Shown here in pieces: positions 49,841 through 61,674 of a DNA stretch of 64,000 nucleotides. The DNA comes from Epithemia pelagica. Taxonomy: Eukaryota; Bacillariophyta; Bacillariophyceae; Surirellales; Surirellaceae. Each line of letters opens with the position of its first letter. The stretch's first letter is position 1. The stretch is from positions 3,481,928-3,545,927 of the forward strand of contig OX337235.1 of the NCBI GenBank assembly GCA_946965045.2, in the 5' to 3' direction. Both the position numbers and the translations under genes were made by a program. A model generated the notes under the pieces. That model was not told where the DNA came from. It ran no database searches and worked only from the letters and a program-made list of their open reading frames with translations.

Positions 49841-50220
49841 GTATTAATACTTCCCGGTGTCGAGTCCTTTCAAGGAGAGACCGCCCGGCGCGGAGGGTAG
49901 AATGACGAGGAGGGCAATGGTCGAGGAGGGCGCACGCCCGACAAGACAATTGCCCGTCGAGTCATTCTCCCGACAAGCCGGGCGCGCCCGACGCGAGAGG
50001 ACGGCCAGACACAGGGAAGTAGTAAACTTACTCCCTATCAAGCTGTGTAGGTAGTGAGAAATTCCTAGAAGCCATGTCACAAAGTGTCACACAAGTGTCT
50101 CACAAGTGTCACACACGAAAGGGAAACCGTGCGACTCGCACGAAACTACTTCCCGGTCGTACAAAAAATTCTTACTGTAGTATAAAAATGTGAGACGAAC
50201 TACCTACACAGTCTGGTATG
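49841..50220 (-). repeat. Palindromic interspersed repeat, copy 4 (inverted)
   Basis: Reverse-complement copy of the 375-bp unit: GTATTAATACTTCCCGGTGT on the left and CTACCTACACAGTCTGGTATG on the right. It lies 66 bp beyond the right target duplication of the outer hAT-like element. The next bases (CTAAGAGCC) differ from the AACTCC or GTTAGT seen at the start of other copies, so the conserved unit starts at CATACCAGACTG. Confidence 0.9.
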
Positions 50221-51415
50221 CTAAGAGCCCAAGCTTGCTACCGCACTAGCGGAAAGCCCGGGCGGGTAGGGCGGGTTAACCCTCCGATTGCGGGGGTACC
50301 TCCCGTCTGCTGTCCATACGGTTATTCTCAAATTTTCCTAAAAAATGTCATAAAATTATTTCTGTCAAATTTCTTTCGATTTAGCACATTATTATAACGT
50401 CCAAGCCAACTGTAATAACTGGCTTCGCCCTATTGTGTAGCCGCTTGCGCTCATGCATGACCGTGAGCCGTGAGACTTGACGAGACATGGACAAAGAAAT
50501 CTACAAGTACTCAATAGTCTACTGTTTCAGAAGCGAGTACTCTTTACGCAGTAGTGGATCTAGCTTCACGGAATCATCACACACACAAACACCAAACCAT
50601 GAAATACACACACATGGTGCAATGCACCTCTAGAGGAGTATCAAAACAAGCTCCTGGCACTTTGTCTATGGGAAAGATAAAAGCATAGTCCACAACAAGT
50701 TTAGGCTTCCTGCTTCCTGGGCTTACATACCCCATGATGACGCTGTCAACCAGTGCACTGGTTGATTGTTCATTGCACTGGTTGATTGTCATGTTTCATG
50801 TTGTCATCCTTCCTTTGATGCATTCCACCTTCACTTGTGATCTAGGTGGATGGTTTTGACCATAAAGTTGTCACTTTGGTCGTTCGTCCGGCTGGGTGGT
50901 TTTCTTTTGGTTTTTGGTGTTCTCAGTGCTCATGGTCGTCTTTTGTGGTGTTGCTCGAAAAGTGAGACGATTCTTGGCCCATGTGCCAGCAATACAAGGC
51001 GTGACCGGCGCGTCGATTTCGAACGATCGAAGGGAGGCTGGCGATATCACCCGGCTGGCGCTTTAGGAAAAATACGAGACAATTTTTTCCATTCGGATGA
51101 CGGACGAACAAAGGTACCCCCCCAATCGCACCCCTATTCCGAACGGTCTCTCGTGACGGCAAGAAAAAGAATGCGAGACTTGGCTCTGTGTGATGGGCGT
51201 GACACCCGGGTTGCATGACGGCGGCGGGCACGCGCGTCGTCCGTCAATCGTACGCACGCAACAACAAGCGTACGTGTTGCGGTCCCCATCCGCTGTGACC
51301 GGTGGTCGCTTTTGGATCAAAACTCAGTCGTGGAAATCACGAAATGCACTTCCACGTTTCCTTCTCCCTCATCTATTACCTGATTTATTATGTTCACCGA
51401 AAAGACGGTATAAGA
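50221..51415. other. Intergenic, promoter side of Kelch paralogue 4
   Basis: 1.2 kb without a supported gene. Contains a direct repeat TGCACTGGTTGATTGT (about 50752-50790). The frame of the Kelch gene is open upstream to a GTG at 51302, with an ATG at 51344, but neither fits the family start. Confidence 0.5.
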
Positions 51416-52621
51416 ATGACATCCCTGCAAGAACAAGCATGGCAATCAGGCCTTGTCCTTTTGGACGAGACAGCACAATGGAATCGAAATGACTGGCCGC
51501 CTCTCGAGGGAGGATGGCGTTACGATCATGCTACGGTCGTACTGAATCATGCTGATCAGGACAACACCAGGGGACAAACCGTCGTTGTGTTGGGTGGATA
51601 TCAACAAAACCAAGGGACTACCAATTCCGTTCTGGTTCTAAATTTAGCAGAACCAAACAAGCAGTGGCGAGAAGGGCCACTCTTGAACAAGAAACGATAT
51701 GCGCATGCCGCTGTTGTCTGCAATGGAGGCATTTACGTTATAGCAGGAGCAGACACTCCAGGTTCTTCAAGTTTGGATTGTTTGGAACGAATTGATTCCA
51801 ATGATTTGCTGCAATCATCTTCAACAACAAGCACTTCAAAAAAGAGTCATTGGGCAACATTGACTATTCGGTTATCAACGAAACGATGGGGATGCTGTGC
51901 TGTTGCGGTTCACAATCGATACATTGTTGCAATGGGTGGATGGAACAGGTTGGAAACCTTATCGTCGGTAGATATTATTGATACCAGCAACCATACTGTC
52001 ACTGCAGGGCCATCCATGACTGTTCCTCGATCATGGTGTGGCAGTGCGGTCATTGGTCACCGTATCTTTGTCGTTGGTGGCGGCACAGAACGCTCGGTGG
52101 AATATTTGGACTTTGTAATTGACAATGAGGAGACAAAAGAGAACACGACTACTAGGGTCCTTTCATTCTCGTCCACTTGGACCACTCATTCGAAATTGGT
52201 GCTTTCGGAATGTCGATACTTTTACACCGCGGTTCCCGTGGGATCCTGTCTCGTTGTGGCGGGAGGACGAGACAATCCAACCGTGGAACTCTTGGATACG
52301 CACCGCAACTGCGTGTGGAATCTCCCCTCCATTGGAAGGAATCAGGATGGCTTTAGTATGGTGACGGTTGCCAACCAAATTGCTACAATTGGTGGGCTTG
52401 GAGATCCTACCTGTGCGACGTTGCCACTCATGGACAAGTATACATGGTGTTTTTGCCGACTCTGTGAGCAGCAGCAGCCCCATGGATGGCGGCAACATGT
52501 TCGGGAAGGAATGGGGATCCGACATGTCAATGGAACATCCTGCAGTACCTCGACATGCAATAGGAAACGCGTGAGGACCAATTCCACGCGACGGGGTGAA
52601 AACGAAACGAATGAAACTTAA
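51416..52621 (+). CDS. Kelch-repeat beta-propeller protein, paralogue 4
   Basis: 401 residues from ATG 51416 (MTSLQEQAWQSGLVLLDE), the start shared by the family. Six strands: TVVVLGGY, IYVIAGAD (blade 2 with Ala-Gly), YIVAMGGW, IFVVGGGT, CLVVAGGR and IATIGGLG. It is most like paralogue 2 in protein and in 3' flank: the stretch after the stop (CAACCTGTTGCAGGTATG, ATAACATGTGAAAATCCTTG) matches 32390-32520 inverted. It is separated from the other Kelch genes by the Nudix gene and the nested transposon. The C-terminal tail is basic (NRKRVRTNSTRRGENE). Confidence 0.88.
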   Translation: MTSLQEQAWQSGLVLLDETAQWNRNDWPPLEGGWRYDHATVVLNHADQDNTRGQTVVVLGGYQQNQGTTNSVLVLNLAEPNKQWREGPLLNKKRYAHAAVVCNGGIYVIAGADTPGSSSLDCLERIDSNDLLQSSSTTSTSKKSHWATLTIRLSTKRWGCCAVAVHNRYIVAMGGWNRLETLSSVDIIDTSNHTVTAGPSMTVPRSWCGSAVIGHRIFVVGGGTERSVEYLDFVIDNEETKENTTTRVLSFSSTWTTHSKLVLSECRYFYTAVPVGSCLVVAGGRDNPTVELLDTHRNCVWNLPSIGRNQDGFSMVTVANQIATIGGLGDPTCATLPLMDKYTWCFCRLCEQQQPHGWRQHVREGMGIRHVNGTSCSTSTCNRKRVRTNSTRRGENETNET

Positions 52622-53247
52622 AAGAAATGATCAGCAACCTGTTGCAGGTATGTCCTACAATGGCAAAACTCGAATCATTCTGTTCTCGGTTCATGGAATG
52701 ATTTTCTACATGGTAGTGTGGCCTATTGAGATAACATGTGAAAATCCTTGTAGTACAAAATGAAAAAGCAATATGTGGTGTCACCGAGAGTTTGTCATGT
52801 CCATACAATTGCAGCAGTGCAATGGCGATTGTTGTGATTGCCATGGATGTCAGATCGCATTGTTGTTGTTGTGGTTGGTCTTGTGTTGTTGTGCCCCGCC
52901 GTGGTTGGCTCCTCTTGGTGGAGTAGGAGTACTAAACCAGTATTCTAGCACGACCAGAAACTCCTTGGAGTCGACGAGTATACTCCTAGAAATGTTGATG
53001 CTTGCTTGAGGTGAACTCCCTGCACCTCTCTTTCCTGTCCCGAACGAACGTTCCGCCTGTGTCCTTCTTTGGTTCCGATCGATGGCACGCCCGTATGGGT
53101 TCCGATCGATGGCACGCCCGTATGCACGCCTCTCCGAGTGTGTGACTGCGACACCAACACCATAAAAAACAACGACGGACCTTTTCATCTTATACCGACC
53201 ATCACACTACAATACGATATTCCTCTCCTTTTCGCCGCAAACCACCC
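52622..53247. other. Intergenic with 27-bp tandem duplication
   Basis: First ~200 bp are the duplicated Kelch 3' flank. At 53071-53097 and 53098-53124 a 27-bp unit beginning GGTTCCGATCGATGGCACGC is repeated in tandem, about 125 bp before the next ATG; a duplicated upstream element is possible. Confidence 0.6.
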
Positions 53248-54398
53248 ATGGACCCGTTTGTCGAACTCTCGTCGTCGGGTGGACCGAACGACGAGAACTA
53301 CAACCACAGCAACAATGACGACGACAAGGACAAGAACCAACACCTTCCTGCTGCCACGACCACTACCACGACGACTGCGGCACCGGCTCCTCCTCACACC
53401 AACACCAACAACCACAAGCATACCCAATTATCGACACTCTATGTTCCCACCGTCAAGGTCATTCTTCCCCTGTTCCTGATGGAGGACGCGGAAACTGCCA
53501 CCACAGGGATGATGTCCCACACGCATGCGTGGTGTTCGTCGACTCCTCCTCCTCATCACCAACACTCTGGAGCAGGACACGAACCATCACGACGGCCCCA
53601 TGTCACCCGTCCACTCCAACGCCAACCAGCCACAGCTAGTACCAACAGGACAATCGTCCGCCACATCCTTTCTGTGGCCTACCATCTTTCTCAATTTCGG
53701 GATTCCTATCATGCCAGTCCACGACTGGTGGATTTGCAACAAGTGATTGTCGGTACCATGGTCGATTGGTTCCAGCACGCAGGAGGTCCATTCGTTACCT
53801 CCACACCAACATTGATGACACCCTGGACGACATGTGCTGCGAGTGGTAGTACAAGGCTCACGGTTTGGTACATCGATGCTGAAGGTGATTGTGTCCTCCT
53901 GACCAGCGATTTCGACTTGCAACGAGTCTTGCGGGTGGGTGCTACCAGCACGAATAGCAGCAACAGCAGTCCTTGTTCCAAGAACAGTGTCACCTTGCAT
54001 GTGGCACTGTGGACGACAACGATACCGCCGCCATCAGCCCACGACGACCATTTCCCATACCCTCGTCGTGCAGCAGCAGCAGCAGCACCACAACCCAAAG
54101 ATCCTTCCTGTTCCTCCGTCTGTTCCCAAGAGAGGAAGACGACGAATCATCCAAGACGGACAGTTCCTGTCACCTTGAAGAGGCGAACCGCAAGTATTTG
54201 TCCGTGTCGTCGTCGCCATGGTACCGTCGTTTCCATACCAGTCATGATGATGATGACGACGATCCAGCACCCACCGGTCCATGGTGGATCAAAACGGACG
54301 AATGGAATTTTCTGGGTAGCCTGGTGATTGGATCCATGGTACCCATTGTCTTGTTGACCCTGTCTCGTCGTGGTCTTTGTTCTCGGAGTACCGAGTAA
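53248..54398 (+). CDS. PB1-like domain protein with C-terminal membrane span (gene model uncertain)
   Basis: From ATG 53248 (MDPFVELSSSGGPNDENY) an Asn/Thr/His-rich leader runs to a folded part: YVPTVKVILPLFLMED, then IVRHILSVAYHLSQFRDSY. A segment STRLTVWYIDAEGDCVLLTS-D-FDLQRVL (about residues 205-230) matches the acidic OPCA stretch of PB1 domains, which mediate protein-protein pairing. After about 54050 this frame becomes poly-Ala and unconvincing. A second frame carries PREEDDESSKTDSSCHLEEA, GPWWIKTDEWNFLGSLVIGS and the hydrophobic span FLGSLVIGSMVPIVLLTL, ending at 54398. An intron or frameshift between 54010 and 54120 would join them; I could not fix the splice sites. Staying in the first frame gives a 359-residue product ending at 54327. 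Confidence 0.55.
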
Positions 54399-54659
54399 TG
54401 GTTCTTTTGGTGGATACGAGAAACAGACCACCACCACCACCACATGAAACAAGAGAACCACAATTGACTTCTACTAGCTAGCAATAAATGATTACTAGCT
54501 AGTAGACACGAGCATGGGTGGTCCCAAATCTCTCTTTTTCTAGGTAGTATCTTTCATGGTTTCAACAAACGGGGCCAGCGAGAGGAGAATGCCACTGTGG
54601 TGTGTGTGTGTGTGTGTCTGGAAGGGCTTTGAACAGTTTGGTGTGCGTGTATAGCGGTT

Positions 54660-54971
54660 CGCCCTCACCCGTACTCCCAGTCTTGTGTTGTTGGGCGGTC
54701 CACCTGTACAGAGTCCACGTCCGGTTCTTGGTTCATCATCTTGGATACAGGGTCCCACCATAGATTTAGGTCGTGCGGCAACGGAATCCCCTCCCCCCTC
54801 GTTTTGGAGGAATGGGCGAAACTCGTCGTCGTTGTTGTCCTCGACATGCGGTTGTTGTGGCGGCGGCGTAAGTGTTGGTGTGTGAGTATCAATCTGTCTT
54901 GCACACTGATGCCTCGTCGTCGTCATCATGATTGTCCTCCTGGTCCTGGTCCTTCTCGTCATTCGTGTCAT
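54660..54971 (-). CDS. Possible small gene, frame broken at a G-run
   Basis: From ATG 54971 a Thr/Arg-rich start leads to VEDNNDDEFRPFLQNEGGG. After the run GAGGGGGGAGGGG (about 54790-54802) a neighbouring frame gives the protein-like IPLPHDLNLWWDPVSKMMNQ and EPDVDSVQVDRPTTQDWEYG, then stop. One base at the G-run would fuse both. It lies 25 bp from the 3' end of the hydrolase gene on the same strand. It may instead be a terminal exon of an unseen gene. No family is recognised. Confidence 0.3.
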
Positions 54972-54995
54972 GTCGCGTCGGCGTGTTGCTCGTTG

Positions 54996-56144
54996 TTACT
55001 GTCGTTGCAAATATTGGACCAAGAGAGAAATGACATCTTCGGGTTTTTCGGCATGCAACCAATGTCCCGCACCGCGAATCGTGGTAATCAAATGATTGGG
55101 AAAGTAGGCTTGAATGGTGGGCAAATGCGCCGTCCGAACAAAGCGCGATTGACCGCCATGAATCAGCAAGACATCGCCGGTATAGACCAGAGGCGGCTGG
55201 TGTGGCTGTGTGGAGGAGGGTGTGTTGTTGTGGTTGTCATGATGGTCCTTCTGCTCTTGCGACTGCTTTAAGTCAAAATCGGCCAAGACGGGCAAGGCGT
55301 CTTGAATCCAGTCGAGGGGAATGGTCCAAGCATGACGTTTATCGTCCCAATTGGTCAAACAAAAGGCTCGCATGGCTGGTTCTGGAATGCCCGACCTTAA
55401 GGCTTGATCCAAGTGGCGTTTGGTCCAATGGGATGATGGGTCATCGTTGTTGTCTTGGTGATGATTGGAATGTTGTGTCGTCGTTTGTGTCGTTGTTTCG
55501 ACGAGCAAGTCAATGACGTGACAAACCGCCTTCCAGGAGTCGTCCGTCGTGCGACTGTAGGGAACGGGCGCCTTGTCCAAAACGACCAATCCCTCGACGA
55601 GAGTGGGATATAACAGGGCCACGGCTTGGGCCACCTTGCCCCCCATGGAATGTCCGACCAAGGTAACTTGTTGCAAGTTGTGCTGGTGACAAAAGTGCAC
55701 GACATCGCGCGCCATGCTACTGTACGTCATGTCCGGGTGCCGTCCCGACGTGCCGTGATTGCGCAAATCCACGGCATAGCACGAAAGAGTCGCATCGCTA
55801 CTGCTGACGGCCGAGGCAATGGTGCCAAAATTGCGCTTGTTGCCCAACAAGCCATGCAAAAAGATCAGGACCGTGTTTTTTGTTGGCGATGACGAGGGAG
55901 GGGGACCGTAGAGTGTATAGTCCAAGGACACGACGGAAGGATCGTCCTTGTCATTGGTGGTGGTGCTTGTCAGAGCTTCCGAGGACGACACCGATGACAA
56001 GGACATGGACTGTACGCTCGCGTTCCGTGTAGTGGTTCTTCGTTTGGTCGTCACCACTTGTGGAGGAGCAAAAGCCCCGGACCAGGACGACGCGCCCATG
56101 ACGGCCAGAACAAGAAGAACAAGGAGTATCCCACGTACGGTCAT
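54996..56144 (-). CDS. Plastid-targeted alpha/beta hydrolase, ABHD11/YbfF-like esterase
   Basis: 382 residues from ATG 56144 (MTVRGILLVLLVLAVMGASS); a longer open frame upstream begins with a non-ATG codon. The start is a signal peptide ending in SGAFAPPQ, the diatom plastid ASAFAP-type motif with Phe after the cleavage site, so import into the complex plastid is likely. The hydrolase core begins YTLYGPPPSS. The oxyanion loop is IFLHGLLGNKRNFG, the nucleophile Ser is in GHSMGG (~165), the acid Asp is probably in VVLDKAPVPY (~189, the position used in YbfF/ABHD11), and the His is in GAGHWLHAEKP (~360). RNHGTSGRHPDMTY is also typical of this family. A low-complexity N/H/D insert breaks the cap region (QHSNHHQDNNDD). 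Likely substrates are small esters or thioesters; the true one is unknown. Confidence 0.88.
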   Translation of the reverse strand: MTVRGILLVLLVLAVMGASSWSGAFAPPQVVTTKRRTTTRNASVQSMSLSSVSSSEALTSTTTNDKDDPSVVSLDYTLYGPPPSSSPTKNTVLIFLHGLLGNKRNFGTIASAVSSSDATLSCYAVDLRNHGTSGRHPDMTYSSMARDVVHFCHQHNLQQVTLVGHSMGGKVAQAVALLYPTLVEGLVVLDKAPVPYSRTTDDSWKAVCHVIDLLVETTTQTTTQHSNHHQDNNDDPSSHWTKRHLDQALRSGIPEPAMRAFCLTNWDDKRHAWTIPLDWIQDALPVLADFDLKQSQEQKDHHDNHNNTPSSTQPHQPPLVYTGDVLLIHGGQSRFVRTAHLPTIQAYFPNHLITTIRGAGHWLHAEKPEDVISLLVQYLQRQ

Positions 56145-58947
56145 GGTGGGAGTCGCAACACAAATGTCTGGTGGTGTCTTGTGTGTGTGGTTGTGTGGCT
56201 GGAGGTAGGAGATGTGGAGTTGTGTCAGTTCCCGAGCAGTTCCGTTTGGCTCGTGGATGTTGTTGTCCGAAAACAAGAGAGAGAGAGAGAGAGAAAGAGC
56301 GAGATTCACCACACACTGTCTGGTAGCAGCAACGACCAACGGAATCTGCTCTCCAGATGGGGTCCAACAACGACGGAGGTGATACTAATAATAGAGAGTG
56401 TTACAGTGATGATGGGTGAGGATGGAGAACAATAACAACACGGAAGAACTATAAGAAATGAGAAGGAGGAGGAGGATGATGTGGTTCGTCTCGGACGGGA
56501 GCGTCGTCGTCTTGGCTCTTGTCTTGGCCCGAACAACACAGGAGCGTGAGGAGAACCGTGGACGACCGGTCGACGTGGCCGAAGCAGACGCGTTACGGTC
56601 GCGTTCATAGGGTCGCGTTTTCAGTCGCGTGACGCGAGTCGGGCGTCGGTGGGGATGGTTCGAACGTTGCGAACACCATTTCATTGAGGCGTCGAACGTT
56701 GGAACAATCTCTCATCTACCTGTATAGTTAGTACGGATAGGACAAGGATTCATCGACAATCCGGAGGAAGGACCAAGTCCAGCAAGAAAGGCCACATCGG
56801 AAAGGAAATCATGGGAAACCATGGGCCGTGACCATTGTGTGGGACACGTGCCAGTCCGCTCCGACCGAGTTTCTTGAAATGTGTTGGTTCCATGGATGGA
56901 CGCGGAGACAAGAATGCCACTGGACCAAGTAATGTTCCTCCTGGAGACATTGTCCACTACTGGATCTTTTTTTTTCGAAATCGCCTTGATCAGCTTGGCC
57001 AGAGAATTCCCTTTCCAAGCGGCTCGAGGCGAGTTTGAAACAAAACACTCGTGTCTTGCGGTTCCACGATTTCCCTCCCAACGAATTACGGAATGTCGTT
57101 CGGGCCAGAATGTGTGGGGCTCTTTGTGTGGCTCGTAGTGGTTCGTTTCGAATGTGTGTGTGTGTGTGTGTGTGTTTGGTGTCGTTCGATCCCACCACGG
57201 CTGTGCCGGACGCGCACACACACACACACTGTCCGTCCCGTGACCCTGGTTTGGTTGTCTGTGTGGAGTGTGGAGGGGCGGGGTACCGTCGTGTGGAGAA
57301 TCCAGGCGGGGAGAGAATGCTACTCCTCCTTGGCAAAAAGGGAATGGTTCCGCGTGGTGGTGACCCAGAACGGGAACCATTTGTGGGACAGGAATACAGA
57401 GACCACATTCGAACTGGTTTGGAGCAACCCAAGCAACACAACCACCACAACCACAACCACAACTGGTGGTGGGGATGGAGCATTCCACACGAAAACCGAT
57501 CAATCGCTGTGAGAGGACTATTACGGAACCACACACGTGCCAGAGAGCGTGTCGTGATGCCGCCGCCGAGGATCTATCTATCTATAGACGGGAATGGACT
57601 GCCGAGAATGGAATCTCTGAGACAGGTCACAACCATACCAAAATTGTTTACAAGGGGGGTGCAGAAGGCTCCACGAATGATTCAGAATTCGACACAAAAT
57701 GACAACACGGTCTCGCCGGGAAATGGCTGTCATTCATTGGAGTCGGTCGAATACGTTGGATCCTTGTTACGTACACAGACAGGCCGACCACCACAAGTGT
57801 GGAAACCAGTGGATGTGGAACGAGTGGTAGGGGTGATGGCGTCACGACGAGTACCTAGGTATAATACTGCAGCATATATGGGGGTCTCTCTCTCTCTCTC
57901 TCTCGGTCGTCCACAAACGGTCCTGGCGTGGCGGAACGGGACGAGGCGTTGGAATACGTGTCGTCGACGAGTCAGGAGAAGGACCAACTGCCAGGAGAAG
58001 GAGGGCCACGAGTCGGGGCCTGAGCGACAACATGACGGCCGGAACACGAGACGAACGTTGACCATTCGGAGCATGAGGACCCAGAAACGAAACGTGGGGA
58101 ACAAGAATGTTGGTCACGTCGACCTAGTACGAAACCAACGACGCTGAGTATAGCATGGTAACGATACAAAAGAGAGGTGACTCCTGTCCAACATGTGTGG
58201 AGCCTGCCATAACCGGAAGATTGTGACAGTTGTGGTCGGAGAACCATTGGCAAAATCTCATGGTGTTGGAAAGCTGGGATAGTATACGATCAAGTGTGAG
58301 TGACTGCCCCGTACAGACGTAAAGAAAACATCCCACGTGATAATCCTCGAACCTGCTGCTTGATGTTTGCCCATGCTCATACAAGGGAGTCGCACGCATC
58401 TACCTCACCACGACCAATGCCTCTCTGTAGATCCAACACCCCCAATGTGATTGGAGTCGTATGCTGCTGTGGAAAAGACCTTGGACCTATGAATCCGATG
58501 CAGGAAGAGGCGGAGACTGCACTGCCTGTGAAACACAACGTTTCAACGTTTCGAGAAGCTCCTGGAAGCACTTTCGAGATGCTTCAATTTCCAAACAAGT
58601 TACTGTTTGCCATGTCAGAGACAGTACTACCAATCATTGGATATGGTGCAGCGTCTTTGTGGCCTGTGTGTGTGTGTGTGTACTGGGCGTTTTCCTGTTT
58701 CGTTGTGGGGGAATGGCGACTGTTTCGGAACTACCCATCGCGAGAATTTGTACTTCGCGATGAACTTTTTTAGGAAGATCAGGTGCGACTGAATTCTATT
58801 GAGGTGGTACGACCACTCAGGCGTACACTTTCCAATCGCCCGCGCATCACTACAAGTAGCACCTGGTTTTTCTCGAGGAGCTGTATACGAACGATCATAA
58901 TCTTGATGATCCAAAAGCCACAACCACCATAACAAGCCCGACAAAGC
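56145..58947. other. Intergenic, 2.8 kb, microsatellites but no supported gene
   Basis: Contains (GT)n near 57150-57176, (CA)n near 57215-57230 and (CT)n near 57887-57905. Long open frames on both strands (56712-57536 and 57035-58147) overlap each other and pass through these microsatellites as Cys-Val or Thr-His runs. They look like chance frames. Upstream DNA of the SPFH gene lies at the right end. Confidence 0.55.
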
Positions 58948-61674
58948 ATGAATGTCAATGTCAGTGAACTGTTTGAGCAACTCAAGCTTGTCGATCGACC
59001 TGACAGCGAGTGGAATGCACACGATTTGCCGCAAACCTTGGATGGATGTGAAGGTGAGAGTCGAACAACACCGACGAGGAATCTCGTCCTAGTTGTCAAA
59101 CCACAAGAGAACGACGTATACTGTTCTTTCTAACTGGACACTATGTTGTATGTTTTCACCAGGGTTCCTTGCGCGATGGCCTCTTCGAGCTCCAAATGTG
59201 AATCTCAACATTCCTCATACAATCTCCGATATGGTCAATATCTTGACGGACCCTGAGGCGACGAGTGCCTTTTCCCATGCCCAAGAAGAGGCTCCCGAAG
59301 GAGAAGGTCTTGTACGGGAGGAAGGCATGCCCTCTCATGTGTACGACTATGATTCCTCGAAAGTCATGAAGGACCAAGTCACGCAAGCTCGGAAGGCTAC
59401 ATCCCATGCCAAGGCACCCGGCATTTTGGGCCATGTGGTATTGCCAGGACACATTTCATTTTACAAGAGGGATGGGAAAACATTTGCCGTGACAGAAGGA
59501 CGATGGCTGTTGACAAGTCCCAAGGCGCGCTGGATTGTCAAAAATGTCTCACTGGACAAGGAAATCATCCATCATGAACGATCTCAAGTCCTCATTCTCC
59601 GCGTGGAACCGGGTTGTGTCGGGCGGATTCTCGACCAGGGAGTACCGATTCTGTTGGATGTGGGAACACATGTGTTCAATAGCGGTACTGTGAGTAACGT
59701 TGGATCCAAAAAGATTGCCGACTGTGACTCTTTAAACCATGGCAAGTTTCACTAAGTTCGCGTGGACCGTGGGAAACTTGCTCGTGTATGGGTTGAAGTG
59801 AAAGTAAGGGACGGGGGAACTCGATCAGTCCAGCCTCGGTTTCTCCAGGAAGGAGAACATTTTGTGGCTTCTCATTTGTTCCAGTTTGAAGGAATGTCCA
59901 ATCTCTCGGATGAGTATATCAAGAACGGGTGAGTAGACGCATATAGTGGGGAAAGAGGCTGAGTTTCATAGTTTCGCTGGATATTTCCCCCCTGGCCTAA
60001 CGTTCTGGTTCCTTTTTTAGATCGGTCCATCGCATCTCTGTCCAAAAAGGCTATGTTGCCAAAGTGGTCCAAGACAACAAGCCCCGTCTTCTGGGGGAGG
60101 GTGACCATATCATTGAATCCACTGATTTCGACTTCAAGGGCATGGTTAATGTTGTTTCCAACCTTTGCATTGTTCACGAAACCATCTCCATCCTGCGAGT
60201 CAATCTGGGACAGATTGCCTTGGTCTGGCAAGATAATGAACCTACCTTCTATGATAAACCGGGACTGCTGGAATTTGACAGCCCTGATTTTTCCTTTGTC
60301 GAATTCAAAAATGTCGAAGAACAACTGATTCAGTTGGGATCCAAAAAGATTATTCTTTGCCATACGGGCCAAGTAGCCGTGACCTATGACAGAGGCGAGC
60401 TCAAGATTCTCCCCAACGGCCGTCATATCATTGACAGTGCTACACATGTGTTTCAGCGCTTTCTCTCGACGCAGCAAAAATCGATTCGCTTGTCCTCCTT
60501 GCATACCTCTGAAAAGACGGCCCGAAAGTCACAAGTCACTCCGCAGGGGTCTACCAAGAAGGTACATGCCCCCATAGCGGAAAATGAGAAAGATGACGAG
60601 ACCAACGCTGCTACTTCGAACAGCATGGGGTTACTAGAGCACCATCAAAACCCCGATTCCGATCTCACGGTTTGTGAGACAAAGGATTTGGTCAAGGTGG
60701 GTCTCCGGGCCGATGTCTTTTATAGCATTGATGATCCCGAGAAGTGCATTCGCAAAATTGATACCGATGAGTTGGAAGACCTTGTTCGCGAAACAGCCGT
60801 TGCCACCTTGACCAATATTGTTCGTTCCACCACCTTGAATGAAATTGCCCAGTCCAAACAAGTAAGTGCCAAGGCTGGCGAGGGACTACCAACAGGTGTC
60901 GATGTCATGCCACCTCCGACCATGAGAACTACGGGTGATGAAGGATTTGGCGAGGCTCCACCACCGCCCACAGCTCCAACAGCAGTGTTCTTTGAGAAAG
61001 TGCATGATGAATTCCTTTCCATGTTAAACGAAGACTTTAATGAGCGTTATGGTGTGGACATTGCCAACATTCGAATTGAATCGTTCAAAATCATGGATGA
61101 AGAATTGGCCGAGCAAATTTCCAAACATGCCTTGACGACGGCCCAAATTGAAAATGAAATGGCCAATTTGGAAGGTACCTCCTTGATCTCTACCACGCGA
61201 GAACGCACAGCGGCACAAGTCAAGGACATTAAAGTCAAGGCCGATGCAACCGCTCTCAAGATTGCCGCAGACGCCCAGAATCAAAGAGACTTGGATGCCG
61301 CCGAGGCACAGGCCAAAGCCCTCAAGATTGCTGCGCAGGCCAAGGCGGAAGCCGAAGCCGATGCCATATTGACCAAGGCCAAAGCACAAGCCGAGGCGAT
61401 TCGTCTCAAGGCGGCCGCCGAAGCTCACCGAGCCGAATTGCTTTCGAATACACCCCTGGGAACCCAAGAAGCTTTGTTGTCTGTGTATTCCCAAATGATG
61501 GTTGAATCCAACAAGGGTGTGGAGAAGATTGTCTATCTCGATCCCAGCGTGAACCGAGAATCCCCCTTTGCCTTGGGCAGTTTGGCCAACTTGAACATGG
61601 ACCTTCATTCCTTGACACGACTGGGGGTTGCTGCTTCAACAACAGCAGCCGGCAATGCCGTGACTCTGGGCTAA
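58948..61674 (+). CDS. SPFH/Band-7 domain protein with N-terminal repeats (vacuolin or vault-like), in-frame TAA
   Basis: Proposed exons 58948-59053, 59163-59928 and 60021-61674 (introns GTGAGA...CAG 109 bp and GTGAGT...TAG 92 bp, phases agree), 841 codons counting the stop at codon 233 as one. Start MNVNVSELFEQLKLVDRPDS. Residues about 110-440 hold repeated beta units (GHVVLPGHISFYKRDGKTFA; RISVQKGYVAKVVQDNKPRL; KKIILCHTGQVAVTYDRGEL), as in vault-protein-like scaffolds. An SPFH domain follows (~500-680: ETKDLVKVGLRADVFYSIDD), then an Ala-rich coiled coil (AAEAQAKALKIAAQAKAEAE). The end AELLSNTPLGTQEALLSVYS resembles vacuolin/flotillin-type proteins. Such proteins oligomerise on membranes. 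TAA at 59753-59755 falls in HGKFH-stop-VRVDRGKLARVW, where Tyr would be natural; coding continues in the same frame on both sides. Either a recent nonsense mutation, a sequence error, or read-through. Confidence 0.8.

Noticed and set aside
56712-58147. Two overlapping long open frames (274 codons minus, 370 codons plus)
   Set aside because: They overlap on opposite strands and run through GT/CA/CT microsatellites as Cys-Val or Thr-His repeats. No domain and no family-like segment; best explained as chance frames.
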